Source: Bacteroidota bacterium (GTDB taxonomy: Bacteria; Bacteroidota; Bacteroidia; Bacteroidales; FEN-979). From it: 64,000 nucleotides of DNA. The DNA lies in assembly GCA_026391775.1 (NCBI GenBank), contig JAPLDK010000074.1, forward strand, positions 177,669 to 241,668, given 5' to 3'. Positions within the stretch are counted from its first letter, which is position 1; the number at the start of each line of letters is the position of its first letter. Below the pieces are notes generated by a model that searched no databases, was not told the origin of the DNA, and saw only the letters and a program-made list of their open reading frames with translations. Position numbers and translations under genes: made by a program. This document shows, piece by piece, positions 15,519 to 25,234 of this stretch.

Positions 15519-17462
15519 ATGAAAAAAATCCTGATCATCGTATCAATGATATTGTTCATCATGAATATTCATGCCGGACCCATCCAGGATCTTATTGCTA
15601 AAGCAGGAGACGCTTCACAATATCCAAATGATGCCCAGTTGGTTATTTTTGACAGCACTTTGGTGAATATGCAGGAGAGTGGCCTTACTTATGTGGTCAG
15701 TCACACCCTCTCAAAGGTGCTGAATTCAAAAGGCGCCCTTGATTTGAGCGTGATCAAATTTGGCTATGATCCATTATCGGCCTATATTGAATTCCGCATG
15801 GTGAACATTTACAGGAAAGACGGAAGGGTTACCAGTATCGACTTAAAAAATGTGATGGATTATCCCGCCCCGGCAAGAGCCATTTATTGGGGCGCAAGGG
15901 AAAAAATGATAGCAGTTGGCAGGCTGGATCCCGGCGATGCCGTAGAAGTTATACTATTCAGAAAAGGCTTTACATATGCCCTGCTGCAGGACGACGATGA
16001 CAAATATATACCGCCAATGCGGGGCCATTTTTACGATATTGTGGATTTCTTTGATGCAAATCCTGTAAAAGAAAAAGTCTACAGGGTTGATATTCCAAAG
16101 TCCAAGACCCTTCAGTTTCAGGTATACAACGGGGAAGCCCAGGTTTCATCATGGATAGAAAAGAATAAAATCATTTATACTTTTTCCAAAAAGGATATGG
16201 TTCCATTTAAAAGCGAACCTAAAATGGTCGCTTTATCCGACGTGGCCCCAAAATTATTACTTTCGACCAGTCCCGACTGGCAAACAAAATCGCTTTGGTT
16301 TTACAAGGTGAATGAGGATTTCGGAAGTTTTGACTCGACACCCGAGATCAAAGCCAAGGTAGACGAGATCCTTAAAGGTGCCAAAAACGAACAGGATTCA
16401 ATTGCCAGACTCACCCATTGGTGTGCCGATGAAATCAGGTATTCCGGGATCTCGATGGGTTGCGGGGAAGGATTCACGCTTCACAAAGGCTCGATGACCT
16501 TTACAGACCGATGCGGTGTTTGCAAAGATAAGGCCGGGATGCTTATCACCATGTTGAGAGCGGCAGGATTTAAGTCGTATCCTTCTATGACCATGGCAGG
16601 ATCCAGGATCGATTACATCCCGGCCGATCAATTCAACCACTGTGTTACTGTCGTTAAATTGCGTAACGGAAAATACAAATTACTCGACCCCACCTGGGTA
16701 CCATTCATCAGGGAACTGTGGTCAAGTGCTGAGCAGCAGCAGCAGTACCTGATGGGGATTCCCGAAGGAGCCGATCTTGGCACGACCGGGGGATCAGATC
16801 CTGCAAACCATTTCATTAAAATTGAAGGCAACACCGAGTTGCTGACCGACGGCTGCCTGAAAGGCAGTTTTGCTATACAGGCCGAGGGGCAAAGCGATGC
16901 AGCCGTGAGAGGGCTTCTGAAAAATTACCCCCAATCAATATGGTTTCAGAATGTGGAAAAAGAAATTCTGAAACTCTGGCCCCAGGCCATTGTAACAAAA
17001 GTTAATTATACGGATCCCATAAACTACAAGGAAAGCAGCGAAAAAATCAACATAGAATTCATTATTCCCGGCTTTGCTTCAGTCAGCGGAAAAACCCTGC
17101 TGTTTACACCGCTTTCCGCTGCCGGGATATTCAAAGCTTTCCAGGGACAACTTGGTTTTGATACCGATCTTGCCGAACGCAAATATCCCTTCAGGGATCG
17201 TTGTTCAAGGCAGGTAAGCATATATGAAACGATGAAACTTCCAGCCAACAGTAAGACCGTCAGGGTACCTGCTTCATTGAATCCAGGAGGCAATGCCGCC
17301 AGCTATAAAGGTGGATATACACTGAACAGTAATACCCTGGAATTCATTTCCAATGCTGTATTTAGCAAAAGGATCTATGAAGCATCCGACTGGCCGGAAT
17401 TCAAGGCTAGCGTTGAAGCTCAGAATAAGTTTTCGGAAACAGCAGTCGTTATAGAATTGTAA
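15519..17462 (+). CDS. DUF3857 and transglutaminase-like domain protein with intact triad
   Basis: An exported 647-residue protein with signal peptide at about 1-19 (ending IHAG). An N-terminal DUF3857 domain (about 50-215) is followed by a transglutaminase-core domain. The Cys-His-Asp triad is visible: Cys335 in DRCGVCKDKAGML, His374 in FNHCVTVVKL and Asp390 in LLDPTW. The C-terminal third is a beta-rich DUF3858-like region. In other bacteria such proteins act in the periplasm or at the surface, and the reaction may be proteolysis, cross-linking or amide hydrolysis; the substrate is unknown. A related gene with a degenerate triad follows after 10 bp, so the two products probably work together. 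Confidence 0.87.
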   Translation: MKKILIIVSMILFIMNIHAGPIQDLIAKAGDASQYPNDAQLVIFDSTLVNMQESGLTYVVSHTLSKVLNSKGALDLSVIKFGYDPLSAYIEFRMVNIYRKDGRVTSIDLKNVMDYPAPARAIYWGAREKMIAVGRLDPGDAVEVILFRKGFTYALLQDDDDKYIPPMRGHFYDIVDFFDANPVKEKVYRVDIPKSKTLQFQVYNGEAQVSSWIEKNKIIYTFSKKDMVPFKSEPKMVALSDVAPKLLLSTSPDWQTKSLWFYKVNEDFGSFDSTPEIKAKVDEILKGAKNEQDSIARLTHWCADEIRYSGISMGCGEGFTLHKGSMTFTDRCGVCKDKAGMLITMLRAAGFKSYPSMTMAGSRIDYIPADQFNHCVTVVKLRNGKYKLLDPTWVPFIRELWSSAEQQQQYLMGIPEGADLGTTGGSDPANHFIKIEGNTELLTDGCLKGSFAIQAEGQSDAAVRGLLKNYPQSIWFQNVEKEILKLWPQAIVTKVNYTDPINYKESSEKINIEFIIPGFASVSGKTLLFTPLSAAGIFKAFQGQLGFDTDLAERKYPFRDRCSRQVSIYETMKLPANSKTVRVPASLNPGGNAASYKGGYTLNSNTLEFISNAVFSKRIYEASDWPEFKASVEAQNKFSETAVVIEL

Positions 17463-17472
17463 TCCATTGAAT

Positions 17473-19329
17473 ATGAAAAGAATAATTTATTACCTTTTTG
17501 TTTTATTTTTTATTTCCGGGCCGGCTGTTTATGCACAGGATCAGAAAACAGGTAATGATCAGGCAAATCCAGGTTCAGATGCCGAATACACCTTCCTTTT
17601 AAAGGAATATACGCTGAATGCCGACAGAAGTATGGATTATCATTATGTTAAGGAACAGAAACTGCTTTCCTACAGGGCGTTTCACAATCTTTACGGTGAA
17701 ACATTCATAAGCTATAATCCCGGTTTCCAGAAGCTCACTGTCAACAAATGTTTTACAATTATGGCGGATGGCAAAAAAGTGGAGGCACCATCTAATTCCT
17801 TCAACGAGGTTTTGCCATCCTTTTCAGCAAGTGCACCTGCATTTAATGCCTTGCGCGAAATGGTCATTACCCATACCGGTCTTGAAAGGGGAGCTGTTGT
17901 CCACCTTGATTATTCTATACATACTTCAGCTGGCAATGCTCCGGCCCTCATGGGAAATGAAATCCTGGCCGAATATGAACCGGTAAAAGACCTGACTCTA
18001 AAAGTGAAAGTCCCTCAGAACGAAAAACTGTTTTATAAACTGATTAGCGGAGCTGTGGAACCACAGAAGTCCATTGAAAACGGGTTCCAGGTTTACGCCT
18101 GGTACAGTCAGAACATAGCCTCTATTTCACAGGAGGAATTTCAAAAAAACGCCTACGAAGCTTATCCCAGGATAATTTTCAGTTCATCCGGAAGCAGGAA
18201 TACAGTTTATGAATACCTCACAAACCAACCGGCATTCGGGATGAAAATCAGCGATGCAATGAAAGCAGAAGTTCAGGCTATAAAAAAGGAAAATCCGGAT
18301 CAGCTTAGCGTGGCTCTGAAGATCCAGGAAAAAGTGATCAATGAAATCCGTTTGTGGCCGGTTCCAATGAAGTATTCAGCATACCGCCTGCATACCGCCG
18401 AAGAAGCATGGACCTGTATGGGGGCGATTCTGGCAGAGAAAGCTATTCTCATGTCAGCATTAATTGAGGCAGCAGGAATAGAAGCCGACCCGGTAGCGAT
18501 TGTACGCGGATCTTTTTTCGATGAAAAACTGGGAACACTGGCCGATATTGAAGATTTTGCCGTGCGCATCGACCTGAAAGATGCCGGTGTTCAGTATCTT
18601 TCCCTGGTCTCAGCAAATCAGCAGGATTTAGGAAAGATTTTGTCGGACAAAGTTTTCGTCGCTCTCGGACAGGGAGAAAAAGCGGAATACCAGCATTCCG
18701 GTTCAGCAAAATTCGCAGTAAATATGAGCGGGACTTTCATTGTTTCCTCAGATCCTAAGCTAACGGGAGAAATGAGTCTTGAATCAGGTGGAGGGTCTAA
18801 TCCATTTCTAAGCCTCATCAGGGATAAAAACAAAATGAAAATCCTTGTGACCGGGGATATTTCAAAATCCGACATCAAGGAAGTCAAAGTAAGCCAGAGT
18901 TCCCCCGAAACATCCTTTCAAACATACACGATAATGGATGAGAAGCCGTTCAGGAAAGATTCATCATGGTACCATTTTACCATTCCTTTCTGTAGTGGGG
19001 GAATTGAAAGCTGGGGGATGAAAACCCTCTCATCAAAACGTTCCCAGGCAGTAGAAATTCCGTATTCGGGTGAAGAAAATTATGAATATAAATTAACCCT
19101 GCCTTCAGGCTATATATTGTTCACACAGGCAACCAAAATTGATCTCAACAACAAGGCCGGCCGCTATTTCTTTGATTTAAAACAGGAGGGGAGCAAGCTC
19201 ACCATAAGCCGCAAGATCAGATTAAGCGACCGCATTATAAGCCCCGAGAATTATAATGACTTTAAAGCCCTAATGGATAACTGGAACAATCCGAGGCTGA
19301 GGGAGGTCATCTTATCACGATCCTATTAA
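17473..19329 (+). CDS. DUF3857 protein with degenerate transglutaminase-like domain
   Basis: Start ATG at 17473 (a TTG 6 bp upstream is less likely) gives a signal peptide ending VYAQD. The 618-residue protein has the same plan as its upstream neighbour: DUF3857 (about 45-220), then a transglutaminase-like region. Aligning K-A-x-x-(M/L) after the active site, the position of the catalytic Cys is Leu320 (AILAEKAILMSAL), the NH of the His motif is replaced by Glu360-Asp361, and no DPT is found. It should therefore be catalytically dead. It may bind the same substrate or regulate the active neighbour. Its 3' end overlaps dnaG by 23 bp. Confidence 0.82.
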   Translation: MKRIIYYLFVLFFISGPAVYAQDQKTGNDQANPGSDAEYTFLLKEYTLNADRSMDYHYVKEQKLLSYRAFHNLYGETFISYNPGFQKLTVNKCFTIMADGKKVEAPSNSFNEVLPSFSASAPAFNALREMVITHTGLERGAVVHLDYSIHTSAGNAPALMGNEILAEYEPVKDLTLKVKVPQNEKLFYKLISGAVEPQKSIENGFQVYAWYSQNIASISQEEFQKNAYEAYPRIIFSSSGSRNTVYEYLTNQPAFGMKISDAMKAEVQAIKKENPDQLSVALKIQEKVINEIRLWPVPMKYSAYRLHTAEEAWTCMGAILAEKAILMSALIEAAGIEADPVAIVRGSFFDEKLGTLADIEDFAVRIDLKDAGVQYLSLVSANQQDLGKILSDKVFVALGQGEKAEYQHSGSAKFAVNMSGTFIVSSDPKLTGEMSLESGGGSNPFLSLIRDKNKMKILVTGDISKSDIKEVKVSQSSPETSFQTYTIMDEKPFRKDSSWYHFTIPFCSGGIESWGMKTLSSKRSQAVEIPYSGEENYEYKLTLPSGYILFTQATKIDLNNKAGRYFFDLKQEGSKLTISRKIRLSDRIISPENYNDFKALMDNWNNPRLREVILSRSY

Positions 19330-21259
19330 GTTTCCCATGAATCTGAACGCTTTTAGCCTTCAGATCCTTGAATCGCATCTGGATCACTTTCACATCTTCA
19401 GCCGAATCGTTACCGTGAAGTTTTTTCTGTAACTCCCCGATCATCAGGTCTATTTTCCGGGCTTTAAATGAAAGAAGGGAATAGTCGAGGCGCACCAGAA
19501 GCTTTTCTTCTTCCATGTCAATCATTACATTATGCTTTAGCCAGTTCTGGCTGAGTTCATAAGGAGTAAATATAAGGTCGACTGCGGCATAGGCAATTTC
19601 CTTCTCCTCGTGTCCCAGGAAGAAAGATCTCTCGGGGATCTGGTCCGAATCAAGACCTGCCCTGTATTCCTCAAATATGGCAGCGTAAACCTTGTTATCA
19701 AATTCAAGATCATCCCTGCAGATGTCGTGTACCATGTAATCGGCAACTATTACCGGGACCTTCACTATATCGTTATTCTCATCCGGCTGGTCAATCTTCA
19801 CTACATCGGTCCCGTAAAGCAGGAGCAGCCGCATGACCTCTTTTTCCTGGTTTTCGGCGGATGAATTATCGGCCTCGATCACAAACTGGTGTGGCGCAAT
19901 CATATCCGGCACCGGAATATCATCAGCCCCGCCCTGTCCCTGAAGTTCCTTGTTCAGCCTGTTTCTCCTGATCTTATTCAGCTCATTTACCAGCACCTGC
20001 TCGGGAACTGTCATCATATCGGCACATTCACGGATGAAAAGTGTGCGGGTAATAGCGTCCGGAATAAGAGAAATAGATGCAACAATATCCTTGATCAAGC
20101 CTGCTTTCTTAATGGGATCATTTTTCGTTTCATCAAACAACAGCTTGGTTTTGAAGCTTATGAAGTTGACGGCGTTGGTTGTAATGAACTTTTCCGTTTC
20201 CGAAGGATGATGTTTCCGGGCGTATGAATCCGGATCCTCGTTATCGGGGAAAAGCACAATCTTAACATTCATTCCCTGTTCCAGTACCATATCGATACCA
20301 CGAAAGGAGGCTTTGATCCCCGCAGGGTCGCCATCATAAAGTATGGTAATATTCGAGGTATATCTCTGGATCATCCTCACCTGGTCGGCAGTGAGTGAGG
20401 TGCCCGAAGAAGCTACAACATTCTCAATTCCTGCCTGGTGAAGCGAGATCACATCGGTATAGCCTTCAACCAGGTAGCAGTTGTCTTTTTGGGCAATGGC
20501 AGTCCGGGCAAAATAGATACCGTAAAGCGTTTTGCTTTTGTTGTAAATGTCCGATTCGGGAGAATTGATGTATTTAGCGTGGCTCTTATCTGATGTAAGT
20601 ATACGGCCGCCGAAACCGATAATGCGGCCTGAAGCTGAGTGAATCGGAAAGATAACGCGGGAATGGAAGCGGTCGTAAAGCCTTCCGTCTTTTTCGATCG
20701 ATAAGCCTGTTTTTTGCAGTATATCCTTTTTATACCCTTCCATGATCGCATGTTCCGAAAACGCATTCCATTGGTCGGGGCTGAAACCGAGCTGAAATTT
20801 CTTTATGATATCTTCCCTGATATCCCTTTCCCCGAAATAAGCCAGGCCGACTGCTTTACCTTCTTCCGTATCAAACAACACTGAGGAAAAATATTTTCGT
20901 GCAAACTCATTCAGGTTGAACTGGCTTTCCTTTTCGCTGATCTCCTGGATCTGTTCGGGGGTTTGCTCTTCCTCCTCGATTTCGATCTGGTATTTTTTTG
21001 CCAGATACCTGAGGGCTTCGGGATAGGTCAGGTGTTCGTGTTCCATTATAAAACCTATGCCATTTCCGGCTTTTCCGCAACCAAAACACTTATAAATCCC
21101 TTTTGCCTGAGAAACGGTAAATGACGGGGTCTTTTCATTATGAAAAGGGCATAGACCTATAAGGTTCACGCCCCTGCGCCTCAGGCTTATGAAATCGCCG
21201 ATAACCTCTTCAATCCTTACGGCTGAGATAATATTATCAATGGTTTCACGGCTGATCAT
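19307..21259 (-). CDS. dnaG: DNA primase
   Basis: DnaG makes RNA primers for replication. The start ATG at 21259 (MISRETIDNIISAVRIEEVI) is the usual N-terminus; the open frame continues 52 codons upstream but without similarity. The 650-residue protein has the N-terminal zinc finger (CPFHNEKTPSF and YKCFGCGKAGNGIGF, a CHC2 pattern). The RNA polymerase core follows with the Toprim motifs NCYLVEGYTDVISLHQAG and ILYDGDPAGIKA, where Glu and Asp bind the metals. A variable C-terminal domain, probably for DnaB binding, closes the protein. The length is normal for Bacteroidota. Neighbouring genes are not replication genes. The stop lies inside the convergent DUF3857 gene. Confidence 0.96.
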   Translation of the reverse strand: MISRETIDNIISAVRIEEVIGDFISLRRRGVNLIGLCPFHNEKTPSFTVSQAKGIYKCFGCGKAGNGIGFIMEHEHLTYPEALRYLAKKYQIEIEEEEQTPEQIQEISEKESQFNLNEFARKYFSSVLFDTEEGKAVGLAYFGERDIREDIIKKFQLGFSPDQWNAFSEHAIMEGYKKDILQKTGLSIEKDGRLYDRFHSRVIFPIHSASGRIIGFGGRILTSDKSHAKYINSPESDIYNKSKTLYGIYFARTAIAQKDNCYLVEGYTDVISLHQAGIENVVASSGTSLTADQVRMIQRYTSNITILYDGDPAGIKASFRGIDMVLEQGMNVKIVLFPDNEDPDSYARKHHPSETEKFITTNAVNFISFKTKLLFDETKNDPIKKAGLIKDIVASISLIPDAITRTLFIRECADMMTVPEQVLVNELNKIRRNRLNKELQGQGGADDIPVPDMIAPHQFVIEADNSSAENQEKEVMRLLLLYGTDVVKIDQPDENNDIVKVPVIVADYMVHDICRDDLEFDNKVYAAIFEEYRAGLDSDQIPERSFFLGHEEKEIAYAAVDLIFTPYELSQNWLKHNVMIDMEEEKLLVRLDYSLLSFKARKIDLMIGELQKKLHGNDSAEDVKVIQMRFKDLKAKSVQIHGKLNRIVIR

Positions 21260-21310
21260 AAACTGTTTTAAGAGTATAGCGAAAGTACTAAATCCGGAGC
21301 AATTCAGCCT

Positions 21311-21595
21311 TTGGAACTTAGAAAAAAAAAGACACAGATCGGCCTGGCGGTTTTTGCGAAGAACCAGTGCCTGGTTGTTGAAAAGCATAAACCTTGCGCA
21401 AAATGCTATGAACATTGCCCAACAAAAGCCATAGAAATGCTGCCATATCTAGGAGACCTGAAAATCCCCTGGGTCGATTCGAAACTCTGTAACGGTTGCG
21501 GAGCCTGTGAATATTCTTGGCCCGTAAAACCGGATAAAGCGATATACGTGGAGGCGAATGATTATCAGAGGAAGCTGGCCGGGTTATCGTTATGA
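21311..21595 (+). pseudogene. Truncated 4Fe-4S ferredoxin-like remnant
   Basis: The frame reads IGLAVFAKNQCLVVEKHKPC, then CAKCYEHCPTKAIEM and CNGCGACEYSWPVKPDKAIY. This is the C-terminal part of a multi-cluster ferredoxin-type protein. Two facts suggest decay. There is no ATG, only a TTG at 21311, and upstream only about 50 bp are left before the start of dnaG, so the rest of the parent protein is absent. In the last cluster motif the fourth Cys is Trp (TGG). A short functional ferredoxin is possible, but the missing ligand and start argue against it. It ends 13 bp from the stop of the convergent T9SS gene. Confidence 0.65.
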
Positions 21596-21608
21596 ACGTG
21601 ATGGCTGC

Positions 21609-23675
21609 TTATTCAACAATGAGTTTTCCACTTACCCTTTGAGCCCCCAAAGATACGGTATAGAAATAAATGCCCGGAATGAGATTCGAAACATCAAGTT
21701 TAACAGTATGTTCACCGGACTCCAAGAAGGAATATTCCTTATGAAGCTCACGTTGCCCTAATAAAGAATAAAAATCGAGTGTAATAAAACCTGTTTCAGG
21801 GAGATTCAGTATAAGATTCACAATATCTTTGGCCGGATTAGGATTAGCGGTTGCTAAAATGGAAGAATAAGTAAAAACATTTTCCTTAATTCCCCAATAA
21901 TTGCAACCACTCCACAAACAATCATCTCCCCAGGCAGGATCCTGGGCATCAATAGTGAAATCATCAGGAGAAAATGAAAAATCCGGGATATAATTAAATC
22001 CCACCGGATTGGAAACGATGTTTCCACCGGTTATTGCTTCTGATGCAATGGGAATAATATAAGAATTATCCGGTTTTGTAAAAACATAATATGAAGCATC
22101 GGCAAACCATGCAGAATTGGAAACAGATGATGAATTTGTAATATTTGTTCCCTGGTCGATCCCGCTGGAACTAGTGTATTTGCAATTCAGCAAATTAATA
22201 CCCCTTGCGAAAACATCAGGATGATCATTAGCAGTATCTGTCGGGCTTTGCGAATCGAGCCAGGTAAAAAAAACATGATCTCCATCTTTATTAATAGAAA
22301 CATTCACCCGGTTATCCTCAGCTATACCCTGTGAGGCTGGAAAATATCCCCTGAACTGTTTTGGCCAACCGACAGCCCTGGCACACCAGGTATATCCCAG
22401 GTCAACAGAATAAATATGAAATATGGCAAATAAACTATCGGCAGCTGTAACGCTGAAACCAGTAAGTCCGGCCAGATGAACCCCAACCCCGAAATGAGGA
22501 ACTCCCCAATTGTCCACAACCAGGTCACAATCAAAGGCTGTAGAATAAGCAATTTCATCCCTTGGGGGAACAGGATTTGGATAAAATTGCAAATAGAGAC
22601 GGTAGTCGGAAATGAAATTTAACACAGCACTGAAGCCATACATGCCATCGATTGCAACAGCATAAGGCTGGCTCCAGGTCTGGCCGCCATCTGAAGAATG
22701 GAAGAAAACAGGATAGTATGTTGAATCAAATACCGGGGTTGCTTCGCCATTGTTCCCGATACAGGCAATCCATACATGCTGTCCCGATGGATCTGCAGCA
22801 ATCCTGGGACTAAGAGGAATTGTTTGAAATACAGATGTATTCAACGGCAAACTGCTGTACGTATACTCAAAATCACGGGTCGTGTTGTTCCATGTGCCAA
22901 CTCCCACGACCAGGTTGTTATTGTAGACACCGGTAGTGCTGTTATAATCCAGGTCAACCACATACGCTTTATTGGCCTGGCTGATGAAAAAACCATCGGG
23001 GGTATTATGGTAGGGGGGAGGTGTGAACCAATTGAAGTCTTTTGTTGAATCGGACTGGCTTCCCCATCTGGCCCGGCCATGGGTGTAATTACCAAAGTAA
23101 TTCACATTCGTTACAAGAGGAGCAAAATAATGTATGTAAGAATCATCCGGATTGCTGTTGCCTGCAGGGTTTAATATACCCAATTGAGGATAAAGCGCAA
23201 GATCGATATAGTTTCCTGTTTTCAGGATATTTGATGCATAGATCTGCCAGTTCAGCGTCCAGTCACTTTGGGTCTGCCCCATGTTCACAGCCTTATCAAC
23301 AGCCAGGTAACCCGAGAGGTTCGAAGGAATTGATCCCGGCCCCATGCGGTGAATCAAAGCAACTGTTTTCAGGTTATCATCGGCCCATAGGTGGGTTCGT
23401 TGTCCTCCTGCATAGCCCCAGCCAAGACCGTTTGCAGAAGTTCCAAGAGGGATAACAGTAACTGTATTATTAGCAGAAAGTTTGTTTGGCAGGGGCGCAA
23501 CAACAGTGGAAAATTGTGAATTTACAGCAGGTTCGGAGATGATCGTCCATGCATCAGGCGGTCCATACTGACGGATATTTTTCCTTATCCGGTTCTGTGC
23601 GAAAATGCCATCCGCAGTCAACAAAAAAATAAATAAAAACAGGATTGCACTAAACCAGTGTGTTACTTTTCTCAT
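21609..23675 (-). CDS. T9SS-secreted large surface protein with an Asp-box
   Basis: A 688-residue exported protein: signal peptide about 1-26 (ending GIFAQ), a long beta-rich body and a C-terminal type A T9SS sorting domain (about 615-688, ATANPNPAKDIVNLILNLPE ... GKLIVE). The body contains one clear Asp-box (SSDGGQTW near 335) and many W/Y/G-rich strands with regular turns, which suggests a beta-propeller of the sialidase/BNR superfamily. No sialidase arginine triad can be confirmed, so no enzyme activity is assigned. A lipoprotein gene lies 2 bp upstream on the same strand, which makes a secreted pair. Confidence 0.8.
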   Translation of the reverse strand: MRKVTHWFSAILFLFIFLLTADGIFAQNRIRKNIRQYGPPDAWTIISEPAVNSQFSTVVAPLPNKLSANNTVTVIPLGTSANGLGWGYAGGQRTHLWADDNLKTVALIHRMGPGSIPSNLSGYLAVDKAVNMGQTQSDWTLNWQIYASNILKTGNYIDLALYPQLGILNPAGNSNPDDSYIHYFAPLVTNVNYFGNYTHGRARWGSQSDSTKDFNWFTPPPYHNTPDGFFISQANKAYVVDLDYNSTTGVYNNNLVVGVGTWNNTTRDFEYTYSSLPLNTSVFQTIPLSPRIAADPSGQHVWIACIGNNGEATPVFDSTYYPVFFHSSDGGQTWSQPYAVAIDGMYGFSAVLNFISDYRLYLQFYPNPVPPRDEIAYSTAFDCDLVVDNWGVPHFGVGVHLAGLTGFSVTAADSLFAIFHIYSVDLGYTWCARAVGWPKQFRGYFPASQGIAEDNRVNVSINKDGDHVFFTWLDSQSPTDTANDHPDVFARGINLLNCKYTSSSGIDQGTNITNSSSVSNSAWFADASYYVFTKPDNSYIIPIASEAITGGNIVSNPVGFNYIPDFSFSPDDFTIDAQDPAWGDDCLWSGCNYWGIKENVFTYSSILATANPNPAKDIVNLILNLPETGFITLDFYSLLGQRELHKEYSFLESGEHTVKLDVSNLIPGIYFYTVSLGAQRVSGKLIVE

Positions 23676-23677
23676 AA

Positions 23678-24268
23678 CTAATGGTTAATGTGATAGTCTA
23701 TCAGGACCTTCTTGTAAATAGTGTCGTTGTTCGAGGTATCGACCTTGCATTCAAATACCAGGCCAACATTCTTTTTAAAGGTTTGCCATATATAGGCAGA
23801 GTTTGTAAGCGGTGGATTTTTATGATAGACATAGTACCGCTGAATGATAATGGAATCGCCATGCCGGTCAACGGTCTTCCGTATAACCTTAAAAGCCTGA
23901 GTGTACGGGTTAAAGCGCATGTCTCCAAGGTTGATTTCCCATGTTGCTCCAACGGTTTCGGACAGAATGCTGTACCAGCCGGAATTATACATTCCAAAAT
24001 CAAACCACTGTTTATATTGATTTACAGGCCAATCGTCAAGGGTGGAAAGGTTCAGCCCCATGAAAGTTATATAAGTATCACTTGTCTTTGATAATGTAGT
24101 GTCAATACCTCGAACATATTTCCAGTATGAATTGGGATAAACCGGCAGATACGAAAGGATTGGAACATGATCAATTGAGTTATCGCCCGAACTATCGTCT
24201 TTCTTTTTGCACGAGCCGAGCAGGATCAGGTACAGGCAAAAACCCAGAATTATTAATGCTTTTTGCAT
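23678..24268 (-). CDS. Hypothetical lipoprotein, partner of the T9SS protein
   Basis: A 196-residue protein. The N-terminus MQKALIILGFCLYLILLGSC has a lipobox LGSC, followed by KKKDDSSGD, typical of Bacteroidota lipoproteins. The short acidic run after the Cys may act as a surface-export signal, though it is not the classic S-D/E-D/E form. The remainder is beta-rich and aromatic (PVYPNSYWKYVRGIDTT) and is not a family I recognise. It precedes the T9SS gene by 2 bp and is surely co-transcribed with it. A -7-like TAAATTTG is at 24287-24294, 18 nt before the ATG. Confidence 0.75.
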   Translation of the reverse strand: MQKALIILGFCLYLILLGSCKKKDDSSGDNSIDHVPILSYLPVYPNSYWKYVRGIDTTLSKTSDTYITFMGLNLSTLDDWPVNQYKQWFDFGMYNSGWYSILSETVGATWEINLGDMRFNPYTQAFKVIRKTVDRHGDSIIIQRYYVYHKNPPLTNSAYIWQTFKKNVGLVFECKVDTSNNDTIYKKVLIDYHINH

Positions 24269-24372
24269 TTCCGGTTAAGAATATAGCAAATTTAAATAAG
24301 AAATAGGGGAAAGTCAAGGTAAATTTTTGAACCCTGAAGTAAAAGGGTTCCAGGGAAAGCTGCAAATGCATG

Positions 24373-25230
24373 TTATAAAGAAATCTCTTTCCAGGCTCCT
24401 CCCGAAAGCACCCACTGGGCTTTGAATCCAAGATTTCTCAGGGTTGCCCTGGCTTCTTCAAACATATTGGATAGTTCCTCGGGCTTGTGGGCGTCGGAAC
24501 TTACCGTAACCGGGATATTCAGTTTAAGAATCTTTTTCAGGACATCCGGCCCCGGGAAAAGTGTATCGGAGCGCTTTTTGTAAAGCCCACGTGTATTAAC
24601 TTCGACCACTGAACCGGAATCTGCAATAAGGTTGAGAGTTTCGTCGATAAGTTCAACATACCAGGGATCGGACTCATTAAAATACCGTCCGCGGTTGTAC
24701 ATTTTCACCTTATCCAGGTGTCCGATGATATCGGGCTTATGCTCAGATATCATCTCCTGCAACTGCCTGTAATAAGCGGTTATTGCATTGCGCCCATTCC
24801 CGCCGAACATGCGTTGGATCCCTTCATCGTAAATGGAAATATCGGGGCCGTCGATAAACCAGAGCCCATCCTTGTTCCCGTCACGAACGAGATGAACGGA
24901 ACCGATAGTAAAATCGAAATGATATTTTTGGCATAATTCTTCAAACGAAACAGTCATCCCCGGGATGAAATCAATCTCAATACCCAGCAGTATTTCTATG
25001 GTTTTTTCTGCGGATGAGGGAGAGGCGTATTTCTTTTGCATGTCCCGTATTGCGCGGCAATACATCGGGAGATTCTTTTCTTTCAGTGCGAAGGAATTCT
25101 CGAAAGGAACAGGGGAGTGGTCACTGAAACCCAGCACGGAAAATCCCTGGAGCAAAGCTTCCTCAGTAAATCTCTCCGGCTCAGAGGAGCCGTCGGAAAA
25201 ACGGGTGTGGGTGTGGAGGTTGAACAGCAT
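24373..25230 (-). CDS. hisJ: PHP-family histidinol-phosphatase
   Basis: A 285-residue PHP-domain phosphoesterase. The metal-binding motifs appear in order: LHTHTRFSDGS (first HxH), FSDHSPVPF, the Glu in LGIEIDF, GSVHLVRDG, IGHLDKVKMYN and SSDAHKPEEL. These match HisJ-type histidinol-phosphatase, which dephosphorylates L-histidinol phosphate. Many Bacteroidota use a HisB-type phosphatase for this step, so another phosphate ester may be the real substrate. No his genes are nearby. A heptamer repeat array starts 5 bp upstream of the ATG at 25230. Confidence 0.8.
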   Translation of the reverse strand: MLFNLHTHTRFSDGSSEPERFTEEALLQGFSVLGFSDHSPVPFENSFALKEKNLPMYCRAIRDMQKKYASPSSAEKTIEILLGIEIDFIPGMTVSFEELCQKYHFDFTIGSVHLVRDGNKDGLWFIDGPDISIYDEGIQRMFGGNGRNAITAYYRQLQEMISEHKPDIIGHLDKVKMYNRGRYFNESDPWYVELIDETLNLIADSGSVVEVNTRGLYKKRSDTLFPGPDVLKKILKLNIPVTVSSDAHKPEELSNMFEEARATLRNLGFKAQWVLSGGAWKEISL

Positions 25231-25234
25231 TTAA

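Noticed and set aside
21189-21434. Plus-strand ORF of 81 codons overlapping the dnaG start
   Set aside because: It runs antisense to the dnaG N-terminus and out of frame with the ferredoxin motifs; no signal of its own.
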